The notes under the pieces were generated by a model. That model saw nothing but the letters and a program-made list of their open reading frames with translations. It ran no database searches and had not been told where the DNA came from. Positions 33,278 to 42,900 of a DNA stretch of 64,000 bases are shown here, piece after piece (positions within the stretch are counted from its first letter, which is position 1; every line of letters begins with the position of its first letter). Origin of the DNA: Caldilineaceae bacterium (GTDB taxonomy: Bacteria > Chloroflexota > Anaerolineae > Caldilineales > Caldilineaceae); NCBI GenBank assembly GCA_022827195.1, contig JAJDTL010000051.1, positions 62,001 through 126,000 on the forward strand. Direction: 5' to 3'. The translations under genes and the position numbers were made by a program.

Positions 33278-34118
33278 ACGCGGCTTCAGCCCAACCGCAG
33301 CCCGCCCCCGCCTTCGCTCTCTTCTGGCTACGGCCGGCAAATACTGGGCCGTCTTCCGCACGCAGCTGATCAACAGCCTCGCCTACCCCATGGACCTGCT
33401 CGGCCGCAGCCTCCTTATCGTCCTCTTTATGTGGATCTTCATGAACCTCTGGCGCGTGACTTACGGATCAACCGGCGCCCGCTCCATCGCCGGCCTCACG
33501 CTCGCGGACACGATGTGGTACCTGATGATGGCCGAGGCCGTCATGCTCAGCAAACGCGAGCTCTCCGACACCATCACCGACCAGGTCAAAGACGGCAGCG
33601 CCGCCTACCTGCTCAACAAGCCGTTCAACTTCATTCTCTACCACTTCGCCGCCGGCCTCGGCGACACCGTAATCGCCTTCGCCGGAAACCTCGTCATCGG
33701 CAGCGCCGTCGTCTGGCTGATGGCCGGCCCGCCGCCTGGACTGGCCGGCTGGCTGATGGCCGCGGTCGCCGTCGTCATCGCCTGGCTGCTAGACTTCTGC
33801 TTCTCCGCCCTCATCGGACTCAGCGCCTTCGTCGTTGAGGAAACCAACGCCTTCCGCTGGATCTACCAGAAGCTCCTGCTCGTTCTCGGCGGCCTGCTCA
33901 TCCCGCTCGACTTCTTCCCCGCCTGGCTGCAGACCGTCGCCCTAAACCTGCCCTTTGCCTGGATCATCTACGGCCCCGCCCGCCTCTTCGTAGACCCCAG
34001 CCTGGCCCGCCTCGGTGCCGTCCTTACCCAGCAGGCCATCTGGCTGGCCGTCTTCGGCTGCGCGGTCTGGCTCATCTACCGCTGGGCCGTCGCCCGCCTC
34101 GTGGTCAACGGAGGCTGA
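33264..34118 (+). CDS. ABC-2 family transporter permease (first subunit)
   Basis: About 284 residues with six hydrophobic segments: PMDLLGRSLLIVLFMWIFMN, TLADTMWYLMMAEAV, the long FILYHFAAGLGDTVIAFAG, GWLMAAVAVVIAWLLDFCFS, LLLVLGGLLIPLDFFPAWLQ and a C-terminal ILVWLIYRW-like end. The motif 'I.D.VKDGSAAYLLNKP.N' is usual in the ABC2_membrane_6 family, where this loop ties to the ATPase. The ATG at 33264 lies within the end of the ATPase gene (14-base overlap), and homology begins shortly after. The three genes 32276-34919 should form one exporter: an ATPase and two different permeases. Confidence 0.9.
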   Translation: MAANERGFSPTAARPRLRSLLATAGKYWAVFRTQLINSLAYPMDLLGRSLLIVLFMWIFMNLWRVTYGSTGARSIAGLTLADTMWYLMMAEAVMLSKRELSDTITDQVKDGSAAYLLNKPFNFILYHFAAGLGDTVIAFAGNLVIGSAVVWLMAGPPPGLAGWLMAAVAVVIAWLLDFCFSALIGLSAFVVEETNAFRWIYQKLLLVLGGLLIPLDFFPAWLQTVALNLPFAWIIYGPARLFVDPSLARLGAVLTQQAIWLAVFGCAVWLIYRWAVARLVVNGG

Positions 34119-34121
34119 ACC

Positions 34122-34919
34122 GTGACCCGACATCTCTCCTTTCTGCTCGCCCTGTGGAAAGCCAACCTCATCAGCGCCATGGAGTACCGCGTCTCCTTCC
34201 TGACGCAGGTGGTTGGCATGATGCTCAACAACGCCTTCTACTTCGTCTTCTGGATCATCTTCTTCGACCGCTTCGAGCAGGTCCGCGGCTGGAACCTTCT
34301 CGACATGTTTTTCCTCTTCGGCGTCGTCGCGACCGGCTTCGGCGCAGGGACATACCTCTTCGGCAACGCCATCCGGCTCTCCTCGCTCATCGCCGAAGGC
34401 CAGCTCGATTACTATCTGTCCCTGCCCCGCCCCGTCCTGCTCCACGCCCTCGCCAGCCGCAGCAACGCGTCATCGGCCGGCGACTTTACATACGGCCTGC
34501 TCAGCTTTGCCGCCGCGGCCTTCTACTCCGACACCTTCAGCGGCCTCATGTTGCTGCGCTTTCTCCTAGCCAGCCTCGCCGCCGTCGCCGTCCTCATCTC
34601 CTTCCTCGTGCTCGTGCAGAGCCTCACCTTCTGGATCGGCAACGCCCCCATGCTGACCCAAAACGCGTTCAATGCAATCATAACCTTCTCGCTCTACCCG
34701 ATCACCCTCTTCGACGGCACCGCCAAACTGCTGCTCTTCACACTGGTTCCGGCCGCGTTCATCGGCGCGCTGCCCGCCGAGTTCGTACGCCAATTCGACC
34801 TCGGCCAGTTGGCCCAGATCTGCGGCGGCAGCGTGATCTTCCTCTCGCTCGCCGTCTTCGTCTTCTATCGGGGTCTGCGCCGCTACGAGAGCGGCAGCGC
34901 CATCCAGGTGCGCACCTAG
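34122..34919 (+). CDS. ABC-2 family transporter permease (second subunit)
   Basis: A 265-residue membrane protein starting at GTG 34122, with GGAGG eight bases upstream. Hydrophobic segments include MLNNAFYFVFWIIFFDRF, LLDMFFLFGVVATGFGAGTYL, the 'GQLDYYLSLPRPVLLH' loop typical of ABC2_membrane_6, and a C-terminal VIFLSLAVFVFYRGLRRYES. It begins three bases after the first permease, so the two are co-translated. The two permeases are not closely alike, which suggests a heterodimeric channel. Substrate unknown. Confidence 0.9.
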   Translation: MTRHLSFLLALWKANLISAMEYRVSFLTQVVGMMLNNAFYFVFWIIFFDRFEQVRGWNLLDMFFLFGVVATGFGAGTYLFGNAIRLSSLIAEGQLDYYLSLPRPVLLHALASRSNASSAGDFTYGLLSFAAAAFYSDTFSGLMLLRFLLASLAAVAVLISFLVLVQSLTFWIGNAPMLTQNAFNAIITFSLYPITLFDGTAKLLLFTLVPAAFIGALPAEFVRQFDLGQLAQICGGSVIFLSLAVFVFYRGLRRYESGSAIQVRT

Positions 34920-34960
34920 TCGCGCCGCGGCATCAGCGACCGCGACCGGGCGCGCCGACC

Positions 34961-34995
34961 AACACTAGAAACGAGAAACTCAAAACTGAAAACTA
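34961..34995. repeat. Short dispersed repeat (ACTAGAAAC type), copy 3
   Basis: ACACTAGAAACGAGAAACTC followed by AAAACTGAAAACT lies at the convergent junction of the ABC-2 permease and the minus-strand oxidoreductase, overlapping the latter's stop by a few bases. Related to the strings at 19529 and 32241. Confidence 0.4.
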
Positions 34996-36102
34996 ACCGC
35001 TGCTCCGCGCGACCTGCATCCGGCGGATGCGCGCCGGCTCGTCGTCGTTGGCGATCTCTGCCGACAACATCTGCAGCGAACGGTCTTCCAGCGGCAGATC
35101 GACGCGGCGGAAGCCCTGCCGGTGCGACTCCCGCATTGCAAGCGCAATCTCCAGCGCTTTGCGACCGTCATCCGCCGTACAGGCAGTCGGTGCCCCAGTC
35201 TCAACGGCCTGGACCAGGTCCTCGATCACCGTCAGCCCCATCCCGTTTATGTTTCTTGGCAGCGGAAACGGCGACTGCGCTGGAACAGGCCGGGTGTGAG
35301 GTCCGTCATCCCGCCAGCGCGAATACTCCCGCTCCAGGCCCTCCGCCATCGAACGAACCCGCCCTTCGGTGCCAATCAGGTCAAACTCCCAAGGCGCTAA
35401 CCCCGTCGGCAGCCCCCGAATGAAGCCGCGCACTCCGTTGTCAAACGCCAGGTAGCCATTGCCCATGATATCGTCGTCGCTCACAGCCTTCTCGTCCGAC
35501 TCCATCTCGCCGTATACCCACTCAACGTCGCCGTTGACCAGAAACCGCATCGCGTCGAGCGCGTGGCTGCCGTTGTGCGAGAGATTGCACATCGTGTAGG
35601 CCGTGATCTGTAGAATCTCGCCCAGCTCTCCTTCGTCCACCATCCGCCGCGCCTCGCGCATGAACGGGTTGTATCGCCGCGAACAGTTGATTGCCAGTGC
35701 AACACCCTTTGCGTTCAAACGCTCAATCACCGCGTCCGCCTCCGCCAGGCTCAGCGTCAGCGGCTTCTCCGACCAGATCGCCTTCACGCCCGCGTCGATC
35801 ACGTCCAGCAGGATCGCGGCCCGGTGCCGCGCGGTCGTACAAACGCTCACAAAATCCGGCTTCTCCTCCTCCAGCATCTCGCGGTAATCCTGGTAAATCT
35901 GCCGCTCGGACAGCCCCCAGCGCGCGGCAAAGATCGCCCCTTGCTCCTTGTGCGGGTCCGCACCCGCCGCCAACTCCGTGTGTGGCGACGCCGCGTAGCT
36001 CGGCCCGTGGCAGTATGGAAGAAAAATCGAACCGCCATGCTTCATCTCATCGTCAAACGTGCTGCCCATCCGTCCTAAGCCAATCACAGCTGCCTTGTAC
36101 AT
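34993..36102 (-). CDS. Gfo/Idh/MocA family oxidoreductase
   Basis: About 369 residues. The Rossmann motif is VIGLGRMGSTFDDEM (residues 6-13 for GxGxxG), followed by SEKPLTLSLAEADAVI (the EKP motif), INCSRRYNPFMREARRMV and the catalytic-region HNGSHALDAMRFLV, where a His/Asp pair replaces the usual GGxxxDxGxHxxD. Such enzymes oxidise or reduce sugars, inositols or their derivatives with NAD(P). The ATG at 36102 is preferred because GAGGAGG is a few bases upstream; the frame extends 20 residues further without homology. It is divergent from a second Gfo/Idh/MocA gene, with a near-consensus promoter for that gene between them. Confidence 0.9.
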   Translation of the reverse strand: MYKAAVIGLGRMGSTFDDEMKHGGSIFLPYCHGPSYAASPHTELAAGADPHKEQGAIFAARWGLSERQIYQDYREMLEEEKPDFVSVCTTARHRAAILLDVIDAGVKAIWSEKPLTLSLAEADAVIERLNAKGVALAINCSRRYNPFMREARRMVDEGELGEILQITAYTMCNLSHNGSHALDAMRFLVNGDVEWVYGEMESDEKAVSDDDIMGNGYLAFDNGVRGFIRGLPTGLAPWEFDLIGTEGRVRSMAEGLEREYSRWRDDGPHTRPVPAQSPFPLPRNINGMGLTVIEDLVQAVETGAPTACTADDGRKALEIALAMRESHRQGFRRVDLPLEDRSLQMLSAEIANDDEPARIRRMQVARSSG

Positions 36103-36155
36103 CGTTGACCTCCTCGGCCTTCGTTCGGCCCGCCGCTTGTGCCGGGTCCGACAGG

Positions 36156-36184
36156 TTGACATCCCAATGATTCAACTATACGAT
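36156..36184 (+). promoter_or_regulatory. Near-consensus promoter of the plus-strand Gfo/Idh/MocA gene
   Basis: TTGACA (36156-36161), a 17-base spacer and TACGAT (36179-36184). It lies 76 bases before the ATG at 36261 and within the leader region of the divergent oxidoreductase. Confidence 0.75.
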
Positions 36185-36260
36185 ATGCTATCGTACCCGG
36201 CCATAGAACGCTACAGCCTTACAAACCCCGCCTCACCGGGCGCCAGGACCGAAAAACACC

Positions 36261-37331
36261 ATGACTGACATCCATACCGCCCTACTCGGGCTCGACCATC
36301 CCCACGCAATTGCCCACTTGCGCACCCTCCAGACCCTGCCGGAAATCACTTCGATCACCCTCTGGGACCCCGACGAGGATCTCTTACGGGAAACCCTCAG
36401 CGCGCACGGTGAAAAGATAACCGCAACGACGACCGATCTCGATTCGGTGCTCGACCAGGACAGGATCCTCTTTGTCGTCGCCGCGCTGCGCAACGACCTG
36501 GGTCCGCCAATCTTCATCCGCGCCCTCGAAGCCGGCAAGCACCTGATCACAGACAAGCCGATCGGCAAGACAGCCGTCGAAAGCGAGCAGGTCGCAGCCG
36601 CCGCCCGTCGACTGCAGCGTAAGCTCGGCGTCTTCTACCAGAACCGCGCCCTCGACCCGATCCGCGACGCCCGCAGCATCGTCGAGCAGGGGCTGATCGG
36701 CGACCTCGTTTCGGTCGAAATGCGCATGGTCACCACACAGGTCGCAGTCCGCAACCCAAAGCACTGGCTCTTCGACCAGGAGAAGTCCGGCGGCGGCATC
36801 CTCTCCTGGCTGGGCTGCCACTACATCGACCAGATCATGAACATTACGCAGGACGAGATCGCCTCCGTCGCCGCGCAGCTCGCCACGCGCAGCGGGGAAA
36901 GTATCGACGTCGAGGATGTCGCCGCGCTCTCGCTCCGCTTCGCTTCCGGCGCTGTCGGCACGCTCCACGCCGGCTACATGCTCAGCCTAAGTGGCAGCGG
37001 CTACCACAACGCCGTCGGCTACGACACCTATGTCGGCGTCAATGGCCGCCTGGGACGCGTCACCTGGAGCTCAAGCGGCACGCCCACCAGCATCTATGCC
37101 GAGAGCTCCCACCCCAGCTGGGCGTCGGCCCCGCGGCGCACCTTCGACTACACCTTCGCCGAGTCCCCAGCCTACGCCGGCAAGCAGGGCGAAACATTCA
37201 TGCGCGCCTTCATCGACGCCTGTCGCGGCAGCGGCGAACCAATGGCAACCGGAGAAGACGCCGTCCGCGTCGCCAGGGTCGTCGACGCGGCCTATGAATC
37301 CAACCGCAGCGGCCGCCGCGTCGCGATCTGA
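36261..37331 (+). CDS. Gfo/Idh/MocA family oxidoreductase with atypical nucleotide loop
   Basis: A 356-residue protein. The C-terminal domain and the motifs ITDKPIGKTAVESEQVAAAA and GGGILSWLGCHYIDQIMNI (GG.l...G.H..D) place it in the Gfo/Idh/MocA family. The N-terminal loop reads LLGLDHPHAIAHL instead of GxGxxG, as found in a subgroup of these oxidoreductases, and DKP replaces EKP. It may still bind NAD(P) but with changed contacts; a lost or altered cofactor role is possible. A strong promoter is 76 bases upstream. The next gene, a GH63-like glucosidase, begins 170 bases downstream. Confidence 0.88.
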   Translation: MTDIHTALLGLDHPHAIAHLRTLQTLPEITSITLWDPDEDLLRETLSAHGEKITATTTDLDSVLDQDRILFVVAALRNDLGPPIFIRALEAGKHLITDKPIGKTAVESEQVAAAARRLQRKLGVFYQNRALDPIRDARSIVEQGLIGDLVSVEMRMVTTQVAVRNPKHWLFDQEKSGGGILSWLGCHYIDQIMNITQDEIASVAAQLATRSGESIDVEDVAALSLRFASGAVGTLHAGYMLSLSGSGYHNAVGYDTYVGVNGRLGRVTWSSSGTPTSIYAESSHPSWASAPRRTFDYTFAESPAYAGKQGETFMRAFIDACRGSGEPMATGEDAVRVARVVDAAYESNRSGRRVAI

Positions 37332-37501
37332 AGCCGGAGCGGTCGCAACGGTCATTGTTTCTGGTGCGAAGATCCCAATCTCTTGCTCTGCTGGGGTCAA
37401 ACTGTCTCCGAGCTGAGTAAAAGGGTCTCAGGATTCGCCATCACCTTCTTCGCTGCGCCTTAAGTCCGGGGCGGCAGAGAAAGGTTGAATAGGGTCACCA
37501 C

Positions 37502-40180
37502 ATGCAGCAAACAGCCGAACACACCCGCCTCGAAGGGTACAGAAAGCGAGAAAGCAACTGGAAACATTGGGGGCCCTATCTCAGCGAGCGCGCCTGGGGA
37601 ACTGTGCGCGAAGACTACAGCGCCAACGGCGACTCCTGGGGCTACTTCTCCCACGACCAGGCCCGCAGCCGCGCCTACCGCTGGAACGAAGACGGCCTCG
37701 CCGGCGTTAGCGACCGCAACCAGTTTCTATGCCTGGCGCTCGCCCTCTGGAACGGCAACGACCCGATCCTCAAGGAGCGCCTCTTCGGCCTGACCGGGCC
37801 GGAGGGCAACCACGGCGAGGATGTCAAGGAGTGCTACTTCTACCTCGACAGCACGCCGACCCACAGCTACATGAAGATGCTCTACAAGTACCCACAGGCC
37901 GCTTTTCCCTACGCCGACCTGGTGGAGAGAAACCGCGGCCTGGGATACCTGGACGACGAGTACGAACTCTTGGATACCGGCGTCTTCGCCGAAGACCGCT
38001 ATTTCGACGTCCTGGTCGAGTACGCCAAGGCGAAACAGAACGACGTGCTCCTCCGCATCACCGTCACGAACAGGGGCCCCGATAGCGCCCCCCTCCACCT
38101 CCTGCCCACCCTCTGGTTTCGCAATTCGTGGAGCTGGGGCTACGAGAACGGTCCGCTGGGTCGGGCGCCCGGCCGGCCCCACTTGGCCCGGCACGAAGGC
38201 CCTGACGGCACCGTTTGCCTGGCGGCCGACCATGTGCAACTGGGCCGCTACTTTTTCTGGGCCGAAGCCGCCCGCAACCTGCTCTTCACCGAGAACGACA
38301 CCAACTCGGCGCTTCTTTTCGGCTCGTCCAACCCGACCCCTTTCGTCAAGAACGCCTTCCATCGCTACGTCATTCACGACGAGAGCTGGGCCGTGAATCC
38401 CGAACAATTCGGAACCAAGGCCGCGGCCCACTACGCCGACCGCATTCCGCCGGGCGAGTCCAAAGTCTACCGCTGCAGGCTGGCCGACGTCGGCTACGAT
38501 GAACCGTTCGGCGACGCCTTTGACGACACATTTATCCGCCGTATCGCCGACGCCGATGAGTTCTACGCCGCCATACAGAACCCGGACCTGGATGAAGAGG
38601 AGCGGATGATCCAGCGGCAGGCGCTGGCCGGCATGTTGTGGTCCAAACAGCTCTACTACTACGATGTTCCCCAGTGGTTGAACGGAGACCCCGCCCTGCC
38701 CGCACTCCCCGAGCGAAAGAACGGCCGCAACAACGACTGGGAGCACCTGCATAACTTCGACATCATCTCGATGCCGGACAAGTGGGAATACCCCTGGTAC
38801 GCCACCTGGGACCTGGGCTTCCACGCGCTGCCCCTTGCCATGGTCGACCCGGACTTTGCCAAGCGGCAGCTGGAACTGGTGACACGCGAGTGGTACATGC
38901 ACCCGAGCGGCGCGCTGCCCGCCTACGAATGGAACTTCGGCGACGTCAGCCCGCCGGTGCACGCCTGGGCCGTCTGGCGCGTCTACAAGATCGACGCCCG
39001 CCAGACCGGTGTCTCAGATCGCGGCTTCCTCGAGGGACTCTTCCACAAGCTGCTTCTCAACTTCACATGGTGGGTCAACCGCAAGGACGAGGACGGCCAC
39101 AACGTCTTTCAAGGCGGCTTCCTCGGGCTGGACAACATCAGCGTCTTCGACCGCAGCGCCGGGCTACCGGCAGACGGCCATATCGACCAGTCCGACGGCA
39201 CCGCCTGGATGGGCTTCTACTGCCTGATGATGATGAAGATCGCGCTCGAACTGGCCGGCGAGGACGACGTCTACCAGGACCTGGCGACCAAGTTCTTTGA
39301 ACACTTCCTCCGCATCGCCACAGCCATGAACGACCAGAGGGGCGAGGGCGCCTCAATGTGGGATGAGGAGGACCGCTTCTACTACGACCTGCTGCATCTG
39401 CATGACCACACCTTCATTCCACTCAGGGTCCGCTCTCTCGTGGGCCTGATTCCCCTGATCGCCGTCGAAACGCTCGAGCCGGAACTGATGTCCTCGCTGC
39501 CCGACTTCAACCGGCGCACCCACTGGTTCATCGAGCATAGGCCGCGCCTGGCGTCAGCGATGAGCAGCATCGACGAACCCGGCCTCGGCCAGCGCTTCCT
39601 GACTTCTCTCCTCACCAGGGACAAGTTGCTGAACGTACTGCGTTATATGCTGGACGAGGATGAATTCCTCTCCCCCTACGGAATCCGTTCGCTCTCCAAG
39701 GTGCATGAGAAGCATCCCTTCCACATCCACGTGGACGAGCTGATTTTCGACATCGAATACGAACCGGCCGAGTCCCGCACTGGAATGTACGGGGGCAATT
39801 CCAACTGGCGCGGACCGGTCTGGTTCCCGATCAACTTCCTGATAATCGAAAGCCTCCAGCGCTTCTATCACTACTACGGGGACGACCTGAAGGTGGAGTG
39901 CCCGACAGGTTCCGGCGTCTGGATGACGCTCGATGAGGTCGCGACAGAGCTCTCCCAGCGACTGATACGGATCTTCACCCGCAATGAAAAGGGACAGCGC
40001 CCGGCATTCGGCGATGTCGAGCTCTTCCAGCGGTGCCCCCACTGGAAGGACCGCCTGCTCTTCTACGAATACTTCCACGGAGACAACGGCAAAGGTCTCG
40101 GCGCAAGCCATCAGACCGGCTGGACCGGCCTGGTCGCGAAGCTCCTGCAGCAGTCCGGCGGCAGGGAGTTCGCCCGCTGA
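37502..40180 (+). CDS. GH63-like glycoside hydrolase (MGH1-type glucosidase)
   Basis: An 892-residue protein without signal peptide, so probably cytoplasmic. N-terminal features: [20 protein letters not shown], then [20 protein letters not shown] and [13 protein letters not shown]. The (alpha/alpha)6 barrel carries [20 protein letters not shown] (Asp in WDLGF), [20 protein letters not shown] and the C-terminal [20 protein letters not shown], with [10 protein letters not shown] at the end. These are the hallmarks of GH63/MGH1-like alpha-glucosidases, which act on glucosylglycerate, mannosylglycerate or trehalose-like compounds in other groups. It precedes a FAH gene by about 75 bases; the pair may be co-expressed. 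The exact glycoside is unknown. Confidence 0.9.
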   Translation: MQQTAEHTRLEGYRKRESNWKHWGPYLSERAWGTVREDYSANGDSWGYFSHDQARSRAYRWNEDGLAGVSDRNQFLCLALALWNGNDPILKERLFGLTGPEGNHGEDVKECYFYLDSTPTHSYMKMLYKYPQAAFPYADLVERNRGLGYLDDEYELLDTGVFAEDRYFDVLVEYAKAKQNDVLLRITVTNRGPDSAPLHLLPTLWFRNSWSWGYENGPLGRAPGRPHLARHEGPDGTVCLAADHVQLGRYFFWAEAARNLLFTENDTNSALLFGSSNPTPFVKNAFHRYVIHDESWAVNPEQFGTKAAAHYADRIPPGESKVYRCRLADVGYDEPFGDAFDDTFIRRIADADEFYAAIQNPDLDEEERMIQRQALAGMLWSKQLYYYDVPQWLNGDPALPALPERKNGRNNDWEHLHNFDIISMPDKWEYPWYATWDLGFHALPLAMVDPDFAKRQLELVTREWYMHPSGALPAYEWNFGDVSPPVHAWAVWRVYKIDARQTGVSDRGFLEGLFHKLLLNFTWWVNRKDEDGHNVFQGGFLGLDNISVFDRSAGLPADGHIDQSDGTAWMGFYCLMMMKIALELAGEDDVYQDLATKFFEHFLRIATAMNDQRGEGASMWDEEDRFYYDLLHLHDHTFIPLRVRSLVGLIPLIAVETLEPELMSSLPDFNRRTHWFIEHRPRLASAMSSIDEPGLGQRFLTSLLTRDKLLNVLRYMLDEDEFLSPYGIRSLSKVHEKHPFHIHVDELIFDIEYEPAESRTGMYGGNSNWRGPVWFPINFLIIESLQRFYHYYGDDLKVECPTGSGVWMTLDEVATELSQRLIRIFTRNEKGQRPAFGDVELFQRCPHWKDRLLFYEYFHGDNGKGLGASHQTGWTGLVAKLLQQSGGREFAR

Positions 40181-40255
40181 GAATCGAAAACGGTCCACCG
40201 CAGGACTTAGTCGACACAACCACCTTGACAACAGTTCAGAAAGGATTCACTCACA

Positions 40256-41185
40256 ATGCAATTGGCGACCTATGAAGGGTTTGAAGGCGTGCGCGTCGGC
40301 GTCGTCGAAGGAGATCAGATCTGGGACCTTATGGCCATGGCAGAGGCGAGCGGTCTGGTCGACACCGCCGACGTCGCCGACATGCGCGCCCTGCTGGAGG
40401 CGGGCGAAACGGGGCTGGACGGTGTACGCGCAACGCAAGTGTGGGCAACCAACAACAACCGCTCGGATTTGAGGGTTTTGCGCCACGAGGTCACCCTGCT
40501 CGCACCCCTGCCCTGTCCAGGCAAGCTCATGTGCCTCGCCGGCAACTACGCCAGCCATATTGAAGAGGGCGGCGGCTCCTACATCGGCAAGGAGAAGATG
40601 ATCCCACGCTTTTTCATCAAACCCTGTTCCTCCGTCACAGCCACCGAACAGCCGATCCGCATCCCGCCTTCCACCGCCTTCGCCGACTGGGAGCTCGAGC
40701 TCGCCGTCGTCATCGGCAAGCGCGGCCGCGATCTGACGCCCGAGCAGGCGGAAGAACATATCATGGGCTACACCATATTCAACGACATCTCCGCCCGCGA
40801 GCTCACCTTCCGCAACGACCTGCCCGAGCAGGAAGGCGACTGGTTCTTTGATTGGCTGGTCGGCAAGTGGCTCGACACATTCGGCCCCATGGGCCCCTGG
40901 ATCACCACCCGCGACGACATCCCCCATCCCGACCGCCTGCGCATGCAGCTCTGGCACAACGACCAGCTCCAACAGGACGCCAACTCCGGCCAGATGATCT
41001 TCTCCCCCGCCGAGGCGCTCTCCTTCGTCTCGCAGTTCATTACCCTCGAACCGGGCGATATCCTCAGCACCGGCACGCCCGCCGGCGTCGGCCACGTCAA
41101 GAAGGTGCGCCTCGAGCCGGGCGACCGCATCAAGGGCGAGATCGAAGGACTCGGCATCCTTGAGAATACCGTTGAGGCGCTCTGA
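40256..41185 (+). CDS. Fumarylacetoacetate hydrolase family protein (second copy in window)
   Basis: A 309-residue FAH-fold enzyme. The core has LMCLAGNYASHIEEGGG, the acidic pair in FADWELELAVVIGKRGRDLT, MGYTIFNDISARELTF and LEPGDILSTGTPAGVGHVKK. The intact STGTPAGVG loop and GPWITTRDDIPHPDRLRMQL resemble 2-hydroxyhepta-2,4-diene-1,7-dioate isomerase and ketodeoxy-acid hydrolases more closely than the 8335-9174 protein does. The N-terminal domain (TYEGFEGVRVGVVEGDQIWD) is also typical. AAAGGA lies nine bases before the ATG. The next methyltransferase gene begins 26 bases after the stop. Confidence 0.92.
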   Translation: MQLATYEGFEGVRVGVVEGDQIWDLMAMAEASGLVDTADVADMRALLEAGETGLDGVRATQVWATNNNRSDLRVLRHEVTLLAPLPCPGKLMCLAGNYASHIEEGGGSYIGKEKMIPRFFIKPCSSVTATEQPIRIPPSTAFADWELELAVVIGKRGRDLTPEQAEEHIMGYTIFNDISARELTFRNDLPEQEGDWFFDWLVGKWLDTFGPMGPWITTRDDIPHPDRLRMQLWHNDQLQQDANSGQMIFSPAEALSFVSQFITLEPGDILSTGTPAGVGHVKKVRLEPGDRIKGEIEGLGILENTVEAL

Positions 41186-41211
41186 ACCCCTCAAATCCCG
41201 GGAGCGATCCA

Positions 41212-41871
41212 TTGCCCTGCCCCTGCTGCCAGCCACCTGACATCGACGGCATTGAATCCTTCTTCGATGCGTCGCGCGCCCAAACCGAGGTCGACGCATA
41301 CCTGCGCGCCGGCCTCGACGCCCGCAGCGCCCGCCTCATCGAACATCTCCTCAACAACGCCGGCGGCCCGCTTAGCCTCCTCGACATCGGCGGCGGTGTC
41401 GGCAGCGTCCACTATGAGCTCTTGCGCCGCGAAATCGCCGCCAGCGCAGTCGCCGTCGAGGCATCCTCCGCCTACATCGAAGCCGCCCGTTCCATAGGAC
41501 GCGAACTCGGACTCGACGATCGAGTCAACTACCTGCATGCCGACTTCGCCCTCTCCGCCGACGCGGTCGACCCCGCCGATGCCGTCATCCTCGACCGCGT
41601 CATTTGCTGCTATCCGCTCCTCGAAGACCTTCTCTCAGCCGCCGCCGACAAGGCCGGGCGCTTCCTCGCCCTCAGCTATCCACGCGCCAAGTGGTGGGTC
41701 TTCATCACCTTCAAGCTCTTCAACCTCTACCTCCGCCTCAAACGCTGCAATTTCCGCACCTACCTCCACTCCCACAGCGACGTGCACGCCATCGCCGCGC
41801 GAAAAGGCCTTGAGCCGGTCCACGCCGACACCCAAGGCCTCTGGCAGATCACAGTCTTCGCACGCGCCTGA
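41212..41871 (+). CDS. Class I SAM-dependent methyltransferase
   Basis: A 219-residue protein starting at TTG 41212, with GGGAG eight bases upstream. It begins PCPCCQPPDIDGIESFFDAS, the Cys-containing opening often seen in small methyltransferases of this type, then the SAM-binding motif LLDIGGGVGSVHYELL near residue 60 and an acidic end to strand 2 (VAVEASSAYIEAA). LDRVICCYPLLEDLLSAA is motif IV-like. The target is unknown; no modified pathway in the neighbours points to one. It follows the FAH gene closely and may be in the same transcript. Confidence 0.85.
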   Translation: MPCPCCQPPDIDGIESFFDASRAQTEVDAYLRAGLDARSARLIEHLLNNAGGPLSLLDIGGGVGSVHYELLRREIAASAVAVEASSAYIEAARSIGRELGLDDRVNYLHADFALSADAVDPADAVILDRVICCYPLLEDLLSAAADKAGRFLALSYPRAKWWVFITFKLFNLYLRLKRCNFRTYLHSHSDVHAIAARKGLEPVHADTQGLWQITVFARA

Positions 41872-41918
41872 TTCAGTTCACCCCGCGCCCCCTCTTCGCT
41901 TAGCTCGCTCCTCTCCAT

Positions 41919-42848
41919 TCACGCCTCAAGATGCCGTTGCGCCTGTGCCGCAATGTCCAGCCCCACCAGTTCGCCCCACGCCTGCAACAGCCGTTGCGTC
42001 ACCGGACCGACCCTGCCGTCCCCCACCGGCAGCCCGTTGAACTTGGTCGCCGGCATGATGCAGTACGGCGTGCTCGTAAAGAACGCCTCGTCCGCCGTGT
42101 AAATGTCGTACGGCTGAAAATCTGTCACCTGCGTTGGAATGCCCAGCCCCTCTGCCAGCTCCAGCGCCGTCTCCCGGCTGATTCCCGCCAGTGCGCCGCG
42201 TGCGTGCGGCGTCTTGAGCGCGCCGTCGGCGTAGATGAAGAAGTTGCCGCCCTTGTTCTCGGTCACGTTGCCGTCGGTGTCCAGGATCACACTCTGCGCC
42301 GCCGGGTCGACCAGCTTCACCTCCGCCTCCGCCAGCGTGTACGCCAGTCGGCTCCTGTTCTTGATGCGCGCGTCGAGCGACTGCGTCGGAATCGCCCGGC
42401 TGAACGGCGTCACCGCGTGGCACCCCTCCGTGTAGAATCCGGCCCAGTCGCTTAGAATCAGCGGCGCAGTATGAATGATAACCGTGGCCGGAGACCGCTG
42501 CTGTGTCGGGTCGGCCGCCAGCGCCCCGGTCCCGCGCGAGATGTTGTGCACGATCCAGACATCCTCGTCGGAGGGCACGTGGGGAAGGTTTTCCTCCAGG
42601 ACCTGGAGCGTGATGGCGGCAATCTCCTCCGGCGTCAGGCCTGGGTTGATGCGGCTGACCTTCAGCGAATTGTACAGCCGCTCGATATGACGCTCCAGCT
42701 TGAATGGCTCATGCCCGAAGGTGCGCGTCGACTCAGTCATCGTGTCCCCCAGCGTCACCGCGCTGTCGAAGACCGAAATCTTCGCCTCCGCCGGCGGGAA
42801 CATTTCTCCGCTGATATAGACCAGATGTTTGCTGGCGTCGTGTTGCAT
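41919..42848 (-). CDS. Class IV aminotransferase (branched-chain/D-amino-acid type)
   Basis: A 309-residue fold-type IV PLP enzyme. Features: VYISGEMFPPAEAKISVFDS then AVTLGDTMTESTRTFGHEPF, the PLP Lys in LDARIKNRSRLAYTLAEAE (K in RIKNRSR), VTENKGGNFFIYADG and PHARGALAGISRETALELAE, FFTSTPYCIMPATKFNG. The set matches branched-chain aminotransferase or 4-amino-4-deoxychorismate lyase-type enzymes. The 'GALAGISRETALELAEGLGI' loop is shared by D-amino-acid and branched-chain types, so the substrate is uncertain. The ATG at 42848 is natural. Its promoter region to the right contains a nine-copy 14-base minisatellite starting 53 bases upstream of the ATG. Confidence 0.9.
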   Translation of the reverse strand: MQHDASKHLVYISGEMFPPAEAKISVFDSAVTLGDTMTESTRTFGHEPFKLERHIERLYNSLKVSRINPGLTPEEIAAITLQVLEENLPHVPSDEDVWIVHNISRGTGALAADPTQQRSPATVIIHTAPLILSDWAGFYTEGCHAVTPFSRAIPTQSLDARIKNRSRLAYTLAEAEVKLVDPAAQSVILDTDGNVTENKGGNFFIYADGALKTPHARGALAGISRETALELAEGLGIPTQVTDFQPYDIYTADEAFFTSTPYCIMPATKFNGLPVGDGRVGPVTQRLLQAWGELVGLDIAAQAQRHLEA

Positions 42849-42900
42849 CGGTTTCTTCTCCCCGTGACTGCTGTCGGCGATCCGCCTCTCTCTTGTCCTA

